Notes: generated from the sequence alone by a model not told the origin. Shown: positions 35,785-44,274, counted from the stretch's first letter. The stretch is 64,000 nucleotides of DNA from JAWCQZ01 sp038869515 [NCBI: Halobacteria archaeon] (GCA_038869515.1 JAWCQZ010000001.1:450119-514118); one strand, 5' to 3'. Program-made: numbers and translations.

Positions 35785-36537
35785 ATGTTCGAGGAGGAGG
35801 TGGAGGCCGCCGCGCGCCTCCTCGCCGGCGCCCGCCACGCCGTCGCGTTCACCGGCGCGGGCATCTCCACCGAGTCGGGCATCCCCGACTTCCGGGGGCC
35901 GCAGGGGCTCTGGAAACGGTTCGACCCGATGAAAATGGCCCACATCGAGACCTTCAAAAAGGACCCCCGCGCCTTCTGGGAGTTCGCCGCGAGCCGCAAC
36001 CTCTCCGGCGCCAGGCCCAACGCCGGCCACGCCGCCCTCGCGGAACTGGAGAGGGCGGGCCTCCTGCGGGCGGTCGTGACCCAGAACGTGGACGGCCTCC
36101 ACCAGGAGGCGGGGTGCGGCCGCGTCATCGAATTGCACGGCACCACGCGGACGGCCGGATGTCTGGAGTGCGGGCGCAAATATCCGCGGGAGGAGACGGT
36201 CGCGCGGGTCAAGTCGGGAGAGAACCCGCCCCTCTGCGGGTGCGGGGGGCTGCTGAAGCCCGACACCGTCCTCTTCGGCGAGCCCCTCCCCGCCGACGCC
36301 CTGCGGCGCGCGTTCGCCGAGGCCGCGACCTGCGACCTGATGCTGGTCCTCGGTTCGAGCCTGGTGGTCTACCCCGCGGCCTCCATCCCGGAGGAGACGG
36401 CCCGCCGGAAGCAGCCCCTCGTCCTGGTGAACGCCGAACCGACCGACAAGGACTGGATCGCCGAGGTGGTCATCCACGCGAAAATCGGCGAGGTCCTCCC
36501 CGGAATCGCGAAACGGGCCTGCGCGTTGCGAAAATAG
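35785..36537 (+). CDS. Sir2-family NAD-dependent protein deacylase
   Basis: Removes acyl groups from lysines using NAD. The 250-residue protein has GAGISTESGIPDFRG at about 24-38, TQNVDGLHQEAG with the NAD-site Asn/Asp near 99-106, the catalytic His in ELHGT, a zinc module with two Cys pairs (CLECG and CGCGG) and LGSSLVVYPA near 192. In archaea a target is the chromatin protein Alba in some lineages; here the target is unknown. It is separated from rrp4 by a TATA box. Confidence 0.92.
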   Translation: MFEEEVEAAARLLAGARHAVAFTGAGISTESGIPDFRGPQGLWKRFDPMKMAHIETFKKDPRAFWEFAASRNLSGARPNAGHAALAELERAGLLRAVVTQNVDGLHQEAGCGRVIELHGTTRTAGCLECGRKYPREETVARVKSGENPPLCGCGGLLKPDTVLFGEPLPADALRRAFAEAATCDLMLVLGSSLVVYPAASIPEETARRKQPLVLVNAEPTDKDWIAEVVIHAKIGEVLPGIAKRACALRK

Positions 36538-36583
36538 CCTCGCGCTCCGGCCCCGCATCCCCGTCGAAACCGAGGGGGAATGG

Positions 36584-36593
36584 TTTTTATATT
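36584..36593 (+). promoter_or_regulatory. TATA box of the exosome operon
   Basis: TTTTTATATT in GC-rich surroundings, about 70 bases before rrp4. Normal spacing would start the transcript around 36613-36622, leaving a leader of roughly 40-50 bases, unlike the leaderless genes elsewhere in the window. Confidence 0.5.
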
Positions 36594-36621
36594 GGGACGG
36601 GATATGCCCGCTCTCCTGCTA

Positions 36622-36654
36622 ATGGATTCCGCGAACAGGAGGCGCACAGCGTAG
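36622..36654 (+). CDS. Possible 10-residue upstream ORF before rrp4
   Basis: An ATG at the expected transcript start opens ten codons (MDSANRRRTA) and stops eight bases before the rrp4 ATG. AGGAGG occurs inside it. It could be a leader peptide, or chance. Confidence 0.25.
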   Translation: MDSANRRRTA

Positions 36655-36661
36655 CCGCGCC

Positions 36662-37558
36662 ATGGAAATGGACGCCGTCAGTCCCGGCAAGCAGGTGGTC
36701 CTCCCCGGCGACCTCGTCGCCGAGGACCCCACCCTCGCGGGCGAGGGGACCTACGTCGAGGGCAACCGGGTCTTCTCCCTCCACCACGGCATCGTCGAGT
36801 CGAAGGATGGCGTCCGGGTCATCCCCCTCAACGGGCGCTACCTGCCGATGCCCGGGGACACGGTCATCGGCCTCGTCACCGACATGCAGTTCTCGGGATG
36901 GCGGGTGGACATCGGCGGCCCCGTCCAGGCGTTCCTCAAACTGGAGGACCACTTCGCCCGGGTCGAGCGCGGGGAGCTCGACAAGCACCTCAGGCCCGGG
37001 GACCTCATCCTGGCCCGGGTGGCCAGGGTGGGCCCCGAGATGAAAATCGACCTCATCCTCAACGAGCCCGACCTCACCGTACTCCGGGAGGGGCGGGTCA
37101 TGGACGTGGACCCCACCCGGGTCCGGCGCATCATCGGCCGCGGCGGCTCCATGATTCGCCTCCTGAAGCGCAAATACCGGTGCGACATCGTCGTCGCCAC
37201 CAACGGCCGGGCGTGGGTCCGGGGCCCCGACTCCGAGGTGGAGGAGGCGCTCCGCACACTCAAACTCATCGAGGCCGAGGCCCACACCTCCGGCCTGACC
37301 AACCGGATCGCCACCCTGCTGGGCGTCTCCACGGAGGGGCTCACCGACCCCCCCGGCGAAGGGCGCAGGCGCGACCGCCCCCCCCGGGAGGACCGGAGGG
37401 GCACCCGCCGGGACGACGGCCCGCGGGGCGAAGGGCGGCGGGGCCCCCGGCGCGGCGACCGGCGCCCCCCCCGCGACGACTTCGAAATCCCTTCCGAAAT
37501 CACCCAGCGGCCCGCCCGGAGAATGGGCGGCCGCGGAGGCGGGAGGCGGAGGGAGTAG
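36662..37558 (+). CDS. rrp4: Exosome RNA-binding subunit Rrp4
   Basis: Cap protein of the archaeal exosome that feeds RNA to the Rrp41/Rrp42 ring. Order: N-terminal domain (VVLPGDLVAEDP), S1 domain around 60-135 (GRYLPMPGDTVIGLVTDM...), KH domain around 140-200 (VRRIIGRGGSMIRLLKRKYRCDI). The last 70 or so residues are an Arg/Gly/Asp-rich low-complexity tail not typical of the family, bringing the length to 298 instead of about 230-250. First gene of the exosome operon. Confidence 0.95.
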   Translation: MEMDAVSPGKQVVLPGDLVAEDPTLAGEGTYVEGNRVFSLHHGIVESKDGVRVIPLNGRYLPMPGDTVIGLVTDMQFSGWRVDIGGPVQAFLKLEDHFARVERGELDKHLRPGDLILARVARVGPEMKIDLILNEPDLTVLREGRVMDVDPTRVRRIIGRGGSMIRLLKRKYRCDIVVATNGRAWVRGPDSEVEEALRTLKLIEAEAHTSGLTNRIATLLGVSTEGLTDPPGEGRRRDRPPREDRRGTRRDDGPRGEGRRGPRRGDRRPPRDDFEIPSEITQRPARRMGGRGGGRRRE

Positions 37559-37610
37559 CCGTGGCGCGGCGGGACAACGTTTTAGGCGCAAAGGAGCAGG
37601 TGCCCCCGTC

Positions 37611-38342
37611 ATGAGCGGCATGAAATCGTCCGAACCCCTCATCGTGAAGGGGAAGCGCCTCGACGGCCGCGCCGTGGACCAGTTGCGCCCCATCAAAATG
37701 GAGGTCGGCGTCCTGAAGCGGGCGGACGGCTCCTGCTACTACGAGCAGGGCGACAACAAGGTCATGGCGGCGGTCTACGGGCCCCGGGAGGTCCACCCCC
37801 GCCACCAGGAGGAGGCGACCAAGGCCATCGTGCGCTACCGCTACAACATGGCCTCCTTCTCCGTGGACGACCGGAAGCGCCCCGGCCCCGACCGGCGCTC
37901 CGTCGAGTTGAGCAAGGTCTCCCGGCAGGCCATCGAGCCCCTCGTCCTCACCGAGCGCTTCCCCCGGAGCGCCGTGGACGTCTTCGTCGAGGTTCTCCAG
38001 GCGGACGCCGGGACCCGGACCGCCGGCATCAACGCGGCCTGCCTCGCCCTCGTGGACGCGGGCATCCCCATGCGGGGCCTCGTCGCCGCCTGCGCCGCCG
38101 GGAAGGTGGAGGACACGGTCGTGCTCGACCTCAACCAGAAGGAGGACAACTTCGGCCAGGCCGACATGCCGGTGGCCCTCTGGCGCGGGGGGACCACCCT
38201 CGTCCAGATGGACGGCCACATGACCTTCGAGGAGTTCCAGAAGGGCTACGCCATGGCCCGGAAGGGGTGCGAGGACATCCTCGCGATGATGCGGGAGACC
38301 CTCCTCACGCAGGCCAAGAAGGGGGACGGGGGGAAGGAGTAG
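37611..38342 (+). CDS. rrp41: Exosome catalytic subunit Rrp41
   Basis: RNase PH-fold phosphorolytic subunit that degrades or extends RNA 3' ends. The 243-residue protein has GKRLDGRAVDQLRPI, the RNA-binding Arg cluster PGPDRRSVELSKV, and the phosphate/catalytic segment DAGTRTAGINAACLAL with DLNQKEDNFGQADMPVA and its catalytic Asp. It lies 52 bases after rrp4 and 3 bases before rrp42. Confidence 0.96.
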   Translation: MSGMKSSEPLIVKGKRLDGRAVDQLRPIKMEVGVLKRADGSCYYEQGDNKVMAAVYGPREVHPRHQEEATKAIVRYRYNMASFSVDDRKRPGPDRRSVELSKVSRQAIEPLVLTERFPRSAVDVFVEVLQADAGTRTAGINAACLALVDAGIPMRGLVAACAAGKVEDTVVLDLNQKEDNFGQADMPVALWRGGTTLVQMDGHMTFEEFQKGYAMARKGCEDILAMMRETLLTQAKKGDGGKE

Positions 38343-38345
38343 GCC

Positions 38346-39140
38346 ATGCCGACCGGCAAGGTCCAGAACACCCTCGTCACCGAGCTCCGCCGGGACCAGA
38401 TCTACACCGCCCTCGGGAAGAAGGTCCGGGTGGACGGCCGGGCCCCGGACGAGTCCCGCCCCATCCGCATCGAGACGGGAGTCATCCGCAAGGCGCAGGG
38501 CTCGGCGCGGGTCTACCTCGGCTCCACCCAGGTCCTCGTGGGCGTCAAACTGATGCCCGGGACCCCGTTCCCCGACACCCCCAAGAGCGGGGTCATCATC
38601 TCCAACGCCGAACTCGTCCCGATGGCGAGCCCCATCTTCGAGCCGGGGCCGCCGAACGAGAACGCCATCGAACTCGCGCGCCTCGTGGACCGCGGGGTGC
38701 GGGAGTCGAAGGCGATCGACCTCGAGAAGCTCTTCATCGAGGAAAACAAGGTCTGGATGCTCTTCGTGGACGTCCACGCCCTCGACGACGACGGCAACCT
38801 GATTGACGCCGCCTGCATCGGGGCCACCGCCGCCCTCCTCACCGCCAAGGTCCCCCGCTCCCAGTTCGGCCTCGGGGAGGACATCCCCCTGGAGGTCCGG
38901 CACGCCCCCGTGGCGGTGACCGTGGCCGACGTCCGGGGCCACCTCATCGTGGACCCCGGCCTCGACGAGGGGGCCGTGGCCGACAGCCGCCTCACCGTGA
39001 TGACCCGGGAGGACGGGGCCCTCTGCGGCCTCCAGAAGGGGGGCACCGGCTCCCTCTCCCCCGAGCGCCTCGAGGAGATGGTGCGCCTCGGCATCGAGAA
39101 GGGGAAGGAGCGGCGCAAACTCCTGCCCCGGCAGGTCTAG
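38346..39140 (+). CDS. rrp42: Exosome structural subunit Rrp42
   Basis: Non-catalytic RNase PH-fold partner of Rrp41 in the hexameric ring. The 264-residue protein has GKKVRVDGRAPDESRPIRIETG, GSTQVLVGVKLMPGTPFPDTP and VDVHALDDDGNLIDAACIGATAAL. It follows rrp41 directly and is translated from the same message. Confidence 0.96.
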   Translation: MPTGKVQNTLVTELRRDQIYTALGKKVRVDGRAPDESRPIRIETGVIRKAQGSARVYLGSTQVLVGVKLMPGTPFPDTPKSGVIISNAELVPMASPIFEPGPPNENAIELARLVDRGVRESKAIDLEKLFIEENKVWMLFVDVHALDDDGNLIDAACIGATAALLTAKVPRSQFGLGEDIPLEVRHAPVAVTVADVRGHLIVDPGLDEGAVADSRLTVMTREDGALCGLQKGGTGSLSPERLEEMVRLGIEKGKERRKLLPRQV

Positions 39141-39161
39141 GCCGGACGGGGGACCGCCGCC

Positions 39162-39416
39162 ATGGCCCGCTTCAAGAAGACCCGCTCGACGGCCCGCTTC
39201 GGGCCCCGCTACGGCCGCAAGGCGCGGAAGGTGGTGGCCGACATCGAGGCCGCCATGCGCCCCCGCTCCGCCTGCCCGAAGTGCTCCGCCCTCTCGGTCC
39301 GGAGGGTCGGGACCGCCCTCTTTCGCTGCCGCCGCTGCGGCGTGGTCTTCGCCGGCGGGGCCTACCTGCCCGCCTCCGTCCGGGCGCCTCCCGCCGAGGA
39401 GGCCGCCGCCGAATGA
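39162..39416 (+). CDS. rpl37ae: Large-subunit ribosomal protein L37Ae
   Basis: An 84-residue zinc ribosomal protein. The zinc finger is CPKC...CRRCG at about 39-60, preceded by the basic stretch TRSTARFGPRYGRKARK and followed by VFAGGAYLP. Its stop overlaps the pcc1 start. In many archaea rpoP lies between L37Ae and Pcc1; it is absent here. Confidence 0.95.
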   Translation: MARFKKTRSTARFGPRYGRKARKVVADIEAAMRPRSACPKCSALSVRRVGTALFRCRRCGVVFAGGAYLPASVRAPPAEEAAAE

Positions 39417-39658
39417 GGCCGCGGCTCGCCGCCCGCTTCCTTCTGCAACTCCCCGACGCCCGGGTCGTCCTCCGGGCGCTGCGGCCCGAGGCGCGCTCCT
39501 CCCCCGGCGCCTCCATCGCTCTGCGGCGCGGGGCCCTCGAACTCCGGCTCCAGGGGACGACCCCGTCGGGCCTGCGGAGCCAGGTGAACGCGTGGCTGCG
39601 GCTGGTGGAGGTTGCGGCGGGGGCCGCCGCCGCGGCCGGTCCGACCCGGAAGGTTTAA
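39413..39658 (+). CDS. KEOPS complex subunit Pcc1
   Basis: A 81-residue Pcc1-family protein of the complex that makes t6A37 in tRNAs. The strand-rich start (ARFLLQLPDARVVLRALRPEA), the short middle ALELRLQGTTPSGLRSQVNAWLRLVEVA and the position between L37Ae and prefoldin beta all fit. Sequence alone gives moderate support; gene order gives most. Confidence 0.75.
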   Translation: MRPRLAARFLLQLPDARVVLRALRPEARSSPGASIALRRGALELRLQGTTPSGLRSQVNAWLRLVEVAAGAAAAAGPTRKV

Positions 39659-39682
39659 TCCGCCGCCGTGCCAGGAGCCGCC

Positions 39683-40054
39683 ATGGCCGCCAACCTCCCG
39701 CCCCAGGTCCAGAACCAGTTGGTGCAGTTGCGCCAGCTGCAGCAGCAGGCGCAGTCGGTCGCCCTCCAGAAGAGCCAGGTGGACTCCCTCCTCCGGGAGA
39801 CCGAGTCCGCCCTGGCGGAGTTGGAAAAAATCGGCCCCGACGACACCATCTACCGGGCCGCCGGCACCGTCCTCATGAAGGCGAAGCGGGACGAGGTGAA
39901 GGCCAACCTGGCGGAGAAGAAGGAGACCTACTCCCTGCGGCTCAAGACCCTGGAGCGGCAGGAGGAGCGCATCAAGAAGCGCGGCGAGGAGCTCCAGCAG
40001 CAGTTGCAGCAGAGCCTCAAGTCGGCCGGGGTCGCGGGGCCCGCGGCTGGATGA
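39683..40054 (+). CDS. pfdB: Prefoldin subunit beta
   Basis: A hexameric chaperone subunit that hands unfolded proteins to the thermosome. The 123-residue protein has two coiled-coil arms, about 5-45 (LPPQVQNQLVQLRQLQQQAQ...) and 75-115 (LAEKKETYSLRLKTLERQEERIKKRGEEL), with the central hairpin DTIYRAAGTVLMKAKRDEV. The ATG at 39683 matches the family start and a TTTAAT box near 39655; a GTG at 39668 would add five residues. Confidence 0.93.
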   Translation: MAANLPPQVQNQLVQLRQLQQQAQSVALQKSQVDSLLRETESALAELEKIGPDDTIYRAAGTVLMKAKRDEVKANLAEKKETYSLRLKTLERQEERIKKRGEELQQQLQQSLKSAGVAGPAAG

Positions 40055-40070
40055 TGTATATTTTTATACA
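40055..40070. promoter_or_regulatory. Palindromic A/T-rich site upstream of trpE
   Basis: TGTATA-TTTT-TATACA is a perfect palindrome 37-52 bases before the trpE ATG. The region 40055-40090 is unusually A/T-rich. It may contain the TATA box and an operator for a tryptophan regulator. Confidence 0.5.
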
Positions 40071-40106
40071 AAAAAGTATTTTCAATTACATCTGAAGTCG
40101 GAGGCC

Positions 40107-41456
40107 ATGGCCGCATCCCCGCCCCTCCGCGCCCGCTCCGCCCGCGTCCCGCTGAACCCCCTCGGGCTCTTCGCCGCCCTGGAGGGGGGCCCCCGCTTCC
40201 TCCTCGAGTCGGTCGAGGGGCCCCAGAAGAGCGCCCGCTACTCCTTCGTCGGCTTCGACCCCCTCGCGGAGTTCCGCGCCCGCGGGCACCGGGTCGAGGT
40301 GACGGATGCCCGGGGCCGGAGGAGCCGCCACCGCTCCTCCGACCCCTACGGCGAGCTCCGGGGGCTCCTGGCCTCCTCCGGGCGGGGGGACCGGAACCTG
40401 CCGGTCCCTTTCGCGGGGGGCCTGGTCGGCTACATCTCCTACGACGCTGCCCGCGGTTTCGAGCGCCTCCCCGACCGGTGCCTTCCCGACCCGGGCTTTC
40501 CCGACCTCCACTTCATCGTCCCGGGCCAACTGGTCTGCTTCGACCACGTGGCCCGGAGGGTCCTCCACCTCTCCCGGGGCGCGCCGGCCCGGCTGCCCCG
40601 ACCCCGGGAGCCGGAGGGAGCCCTCCGGACCTCGGGACTCCGCGCGAGCATGGACCGGCCCCGCTTCGAGCGCGCCGTGAACCGGGCCCTCGGCCACATC
40701 CGTGACGGCGACATCTTCCAGGGGGTCCTCTCCCGCCGCCTCGCGATGCGGGCCCGCGGGGATCCGGTGAACTTCTACCGCGTCCTGCGGCGCATCAATC
40801 CTTCCCCCTACATGTTTCACCTCGACTTCGGCGACGAGCAGATTGTCGGCTCCTCCCCGGAGACCCTGGTGCGCCTCCGCGGCGGAGAACTCACCCTGCG
40901 CCCCATCGCGGGGACCCGCCCGCGGGGGGGGACGGCCGAGGAGGACGAGCGGCTCAAGGTGGAGCTGCTGCTGGACGAGAAGGAGCGGGCCGAGCACCTG
41001 ATGCTGGTGGACCTCGGGCGGAACGACCTCGGCCGCGTCTCTTCCTACGGGAGCGTGGAGGTGGACGAACTCATGGTCGTCGAGAAATACTCCCACGTCC
41101 AGCACATCGTCTCCAACGTCCACGCCCGGCTCGCCCCCGGGAGCGACGGGTTCGACGCTCTCAAGGCCGGCTTCCCGGCCGGGACCGTGAGCGGGGCGCC
41201 GAAAATCCGCGCCATGGAACTCATCGAGGAGCTGGAGCCCGTCCGGCGGGGCCCCTACGCGGGCGGGGTCGGCTACTTCTCCTTCGACGGGAACATGGAC
41301 TTCGCCATCACCATCCGCACCATGTACCTGCGGAAGGAGCGGGCCCACCTTCACGCCGGCGCCGGCATCGTGGCGGACTCCGTCCCGTCGCGGGAGTTCG
41401 CGGAGACCGAGCAGAAGTTGGGGGCGATGGTGAAGGCCCTCGGAGAGATGAAATGA
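40107..41456 (+). CDS. trpE: Anthranilate synthase component I
   Basis: Converts chorismate to anthranilate using ammonia from TrpG, the committed step of tryptophan synthesis. The 449-residue chorismate-utilising enzyme has LLESVEGPQKSARYSFVGFDP in its N-terminal regulatory region, FQGVLSRRL, SPETLVRL, PIAGTRPRGGT, GRNDLGRV and AGTVSGAPKIRAMELIEELEP with the catalytic residues. Its stop overlaps trpG. Confidence 0.95.
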   Translation: MAASPPLRARSARVPLNPLGLFAALEGGPRFLLESVEGPQKSARYSFVGFDPLAEFRARGHRVEVTDARGRRSRHRSSDPYGELRGLLASSGRGDRNLPVPFAGGLVGYISYDAARGFERLPDRCLPDPGFPDLHFIVPGQLVCFDHVARRVLHLSRGAPARLPRPREPEGALRTSGLRASMDRPRFERAVNRALGHIRDGDIFQGVLSRRLAMRARGDPVNFYRVLRRINPSPYMFHLDFGDEQIVGSSPETLVRLRGGELTLRPIAGTRPRGGTAEEDERLKVELLLDEKERAEHLMLVDLGRNDLGRVSSYGSVEVDELMVVEKYSHVQHIVSNVHARLAPGSDGFDALKAGFPAGTVSGAPKIRAMELIEELEPVRRGPYAGGVGYFSFDGNMDFAITIRTMYLRKERAHLHAGAGIVADSVPSREFAETEQKLGAMVKALGEMK

Positions 41457-42013
41457 GAGTCCTCGTCATCGACAACTACGACTCCTTCGTCTACAACCTC
41501 GTCCAGATGGTCGGTGCCTCGGGAGCCCAGGTTCAGGTCCTCCGCAACGACGCTCCGCTCTCCGAAGCGAAGCGGGCCGACCCCGACGCCATCCTCATCT
41601 CCCCCGGCCCGGGCCACCCGAGGGATGCGAGGCTCTCCCTGGAGGTGCTGCGGGAGATGCCCGGGGTTCCCACCCTCGGGGTCTGCCTGGGCCACCAGGC
41701 CATCGGCCTGGTCTTCGGGGCCCGCGTCGCCCACGCCGCGAAGCCGATGCACGGCAAGACCTCCCGGATTTTCCACAACGGGAAGGGGCTTTTTCGGAGC
41801 CTCCCGAGCCCTCTCACCGCGACCCGCTACCACAGCCTCGTCGTGACCGGCGTGAAGCGACCCCTGGAAATTGCGGCCCGAACCGGGGAGGGAGAGGTGA
41901 TGGCCCTGAGGCACCGAAAATATCCGGTCGAGGGGGTCCAGTTCCACCCCGAGTCGGTGGTGACCGAGGGGGGAAAAGTCATGGTGAAGAACTTCCTGAA
42001 AGCGGTGAAGTGA
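41453..42013 (+). CDS. trpG: Anthranilate synthase glutaminase component II
   Basis: Glutamine amidotransferase that supplies ammonia to TrpE. The 186-residue class I GATase has VIDNYDSFVYNLVQ, the nucleophile Cys in GVCLGHQ at about residue 81, and the His-Glu pair in QFHPESV. The close homologue PabA cannot be excluded by sequence, but the ATGA coupling to trpE supports this name. Confidence 0.94.
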   Translation: MRVLVIDNYDSFVYNLVQMVGASGAQVQVLRNDAPLSEAKRADPDAILISPGPGHPRDARLSLEVLREMPGVPTLGVCLGHQAIGLVFGARVAHAAKPMHGKTSRIFHNGKGLFRSLPSPLTATRYHSLVVTGVKRPLEIAARTGEGEVMALRHRKYPVEGVQFHPESVVTEGGKVMVKNFLKAVK

Positions 42014-42338
42014 GCGCCCTTCCCACGCCGCCTCGTGGACGGTGCGGAACTCCCGGGACGACGCTCCGCTCCCGCTGCCGCTGGCGCCCGGGGAGGGCGG
42101 GTCGCCCTCCCCACGACCCCGAGGGGATGCTCCTCGCCTTAGACGTCATGCTGGCGAAGGGGTTCACGACTGCTACGCAGTCGGGGGTTGCCTGCGGAGC
42201 AGGCAACAGCTGCAAAACGCACGCGGCGCCCTCCGGCAGGTCCGAACTCACCCTCTGATTTCACAGCGACAGTTGGTCGTGCAGTTCCCGCTTCTCCCGC
42301 GGCCGAAAGTCTATCAAACCCCGCGCCCCGGGAACCCC
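42014..42338. other. Intergenic region with two tandem triloop hairpins
   Basis: No convincing gene; an 82-residue frame from 42010 has no protein-like features. GACTGC-TAC-GCAGTC at 42168-42182 and GTTGCCTGC-GGA-GCAGGCAAC at 42187-42207 are perfect hairpins four bases apart. A GTCTATCAAA box at 42309-42318 fits a promoter for the permease. Confidence 0.5.
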
Positions 42339-43574
42339 ATGACCTGGCTCCCGGTGGTGGTCCTCCTCGCGGTCTTCCTTCTGATTGCGGCCCGCCAGGT
42401 CGGCCGGGTCCGCCTCCGCATCTGGCACATCATGCTCGGCGGGGCGGCCGCAGTCCTGCTGACTGGGCAAATCGGGCCCGCCGAAGCTGCGGCGGCGGTC
42501 AACCCCGACGTGATGCTCTTCCTCTTCGGAATGTTCGTCGTCGGTCGGGCGCTGGAGGAGAGCGGCTACCTCTACCACCTCGGCGAGCGGTGGTTCGGGC
42601 GGACCCGGTCGGCCGACGGGCTCCTCCTCCTGGTGTTCCTCTGGATGGGACTGCTCTCGGCATTCCTGCTCAACGACACACTCGCCATCATCGGGACCCC
42701 GCTGGTACTCAACCTCGCCCGGAAGCACGGCCTGCCGCCCAAGATGCTCCTGCTGGCCCTCGCCTTCGCGGTGACCATCGGGAGCGTGGCGAGCCCCATC
42801 GGCAACCCGCAGAACCTCCTGGTGGCGTTGGACGGCGGCGTGCCGAGCCCGTTCGTCACGTTCGGCCGGTTTCTCCTGCTCCCGACGCTGGTCAACCTCG
42901 TCGCCGCCTACCTCCTGCTGCGGTTTGCCTTTCGGGACCGCATGCCCCGGGGCCCCCTGGAGCACCGGCCGGAGCCGGTGAAGGACCCGGCCCTCGCACG
43001 GCTCTGCCAAATCGCCCTCGCCCTGGTGGTGGCGGGGGTCGCGGCCCGCATTTCCATCTCCCTCCTCGGGCTCCCCGCCGAGTTCCGCCTCACTTGCATC
43101 GCTCTCGCCGGGGCCGCGCCCATCCTCCTCCTGAGCCCGAAGCGGGCGGACATCGCCCGCCGCATCGACTGGCCGACGTTGGTCTTCTTCGTCGCCATGT
43201 TCGTCCTGATGCAATCGGTCTGGGACACCGGCTTCTTCCAGTCCCTGCTGACCCTGACCGGCGCCGACGTCGCCTCCCTCCCGATGATTCTCCTGGTCTC
43301 GGTGGTCCTGAGCCAGTTCATCTCCAACGTGCCCCTGGTCGCCCTCTACCTGCCGCTCCTGGTGCACGGCGGGGCCTCGACGGAGGGGCTGATGGCCCTT
43401 GCGGCGGGCTCGACCGTCGCGGGAAACCTCACCATCCTCGGGGCGGCGAGCAACGTCATCATCATCCAGAACGCGGAGAGACAGGGGGAGACCCTGACCT
43501 TCCGGGAGTTCACGCGGTTCGGGGTCCCGCTGACGGCGCTGAACCTCTTCGTCTATTGGCTCTTCCTGAGGTAG
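42339..43574 (+). CDS. ArsB/NhaD-type anion or cation permease
   Basis: A 411-residue membrane carrier of the ion-transporter superfamily (ArsB, NhaD, CitT). About ten to eleven hydrophobic segments are evident. The reentrant-loop motifs LLSAFLLNDTLAIIGTPLVL (about 105-124) and LSQFISNVPLVALYLPLL with GNLTILGAASNVIIIQNAE are the paired family signatures. Substrate could be a dicarboxylate, arsenite or sodium. The ATG at 42339 starts MTWLPVVVLLAVF with a TATA-like box about 25 bases upstream. Confidence 0.85.
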   Translation: MTWLPVVVLLAVFLLIAARQVGRVRLRIWHIMLGGAAAVLLTGQIGPAEAAAAVNPDVMLFLFGMFVVGRALEESGYLYHLGERWFGRTRSADGLLLLVFLWMGLLSAFLLNDTLAIIGTPLVLNLARKHGLPPKMLLLALAFAVTIGSVASPIGNPQNLLVALDGGVPSPFVTFGRFLLLPTLVNLVAAYLLLRFAFRDRMPRGPLEHRPEPVKDPALARLCQIALALVVAGVAARISISLLGLPAEFRLTCIALAGAAPILLLSPKRADIARRIDWPTLVFFVAMFVLMQSVWDTGFFQSLLTLTGADVASLPMILLVSVVLSQFISNVPLVALYLPLLVHGGASTEGLMALAAGSTVAGNLTILGAASNVIIIQNAERQGETLTFREFTRFGVPLTALNLFVYWLFLR

Positions 43575-43578
43575 CGCG

Positions 43579-44274
43579 CTATCCGAGGTCCTCCAGGCAC
43601 TCCTTCAGCGGCTTCCGGATGCAGGAGATGATGGGGGTGTCCCGCAGCGTGTATTTCCGCGTCTCCAGGGTCCGCATCCCCTCCACCAGCGCGAGGAAGT
43701 CGGCGGGGCTCTCGGTCTCGAACGCTACCATGAACTCGTGGTCGTCGAGGCCGAAGGAGTAGGATGTGTTGTTCTTCACGCTCGGGTGCTTGTGGCCCAT
43801 CGCGATGTGCTCCTTCATCATCCGCATCCGCTCCGCCGGGGGCAACTGATACCAGTCGTGGGTCTTCACGAATGGATAGACGAAGAGGTATTTCCGGCCC
43901 GCCGGTTCGACCCGCGACATCGTCCCCTCCTGCCCCGAGTGGCGATGATCGGCGACGTAGGGCGAGGGGCGGGCCATCGCGAGGAAACCGTATCTCATCT
44001 CCAGCCACCGCCCGAGGCCGGTCCTCTGGAGCGCCGCCGCGTGGGCCTGGAGGTCGTCGAGGGAGGCCGCGAACCTCCAGAGCAGGAGGTCGGTCTCGGC
44101 CCGGAGGCCGGTCGTCGAGTAGGGGAGGGACTTCACCCGGGGCGCCCACTCCTCCACGGCGGCAATGAACTCCCGCTTCCCTGCCTCGCGCTCCTTGGCA
44201 GGCTGCCGCCGCCAGGCGGGGTCGGTGCGGTAGAAGGAGAAGTGGAGGAACTGGGGCGCATCGGGGTCGGCCAT
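43579..44274 (-). CDS. Chlorite dismutase-family (HemQ-like) heme protein
   Basis: A 231-residue Cld/HemQ-fold protein. The C-terminal half has YLFVYPFVKTHDWYQLPPAERMRMMKEHIAMGHKH (about 129-163) with the Tyr and Lys near the expected coproheme-decarboxylase positions and the candidate proximal His, then NNTSYSFGLDDHEFMVAFE. In archaea and Gram-positive bacteria such proteins can make heme from coproheme; a peroxidase-like role is also possible. Its stop is four bases from the permease stop. Confidence 0.82.
   Translation of the reverse strand: MADPDAPQFLHFSFYRTDPAWRRQPAKEREAGKREFIAAVEEWAPRVKSLPYSTTGLRAETDLLLWRFAASLDDLQAHAAALQRTGLGRWLEMRYGFLAMARPSPYVADHRHSGQEGTMSRVEPAGRKYLFVYPFVKTHDWYQLPPAERMRMMKEHIAMGHKHPSVKNNTSYSFGLDDHEFMVAFETESPADFLALVEGMRTLETRKYTLRDTPIISCIRKPLKECLEDLG

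Noticed and set aside
42010-42258. 82-residue frame after trpG
   Set aside because: Runs through two perfect hairpins and has no domain-like features.
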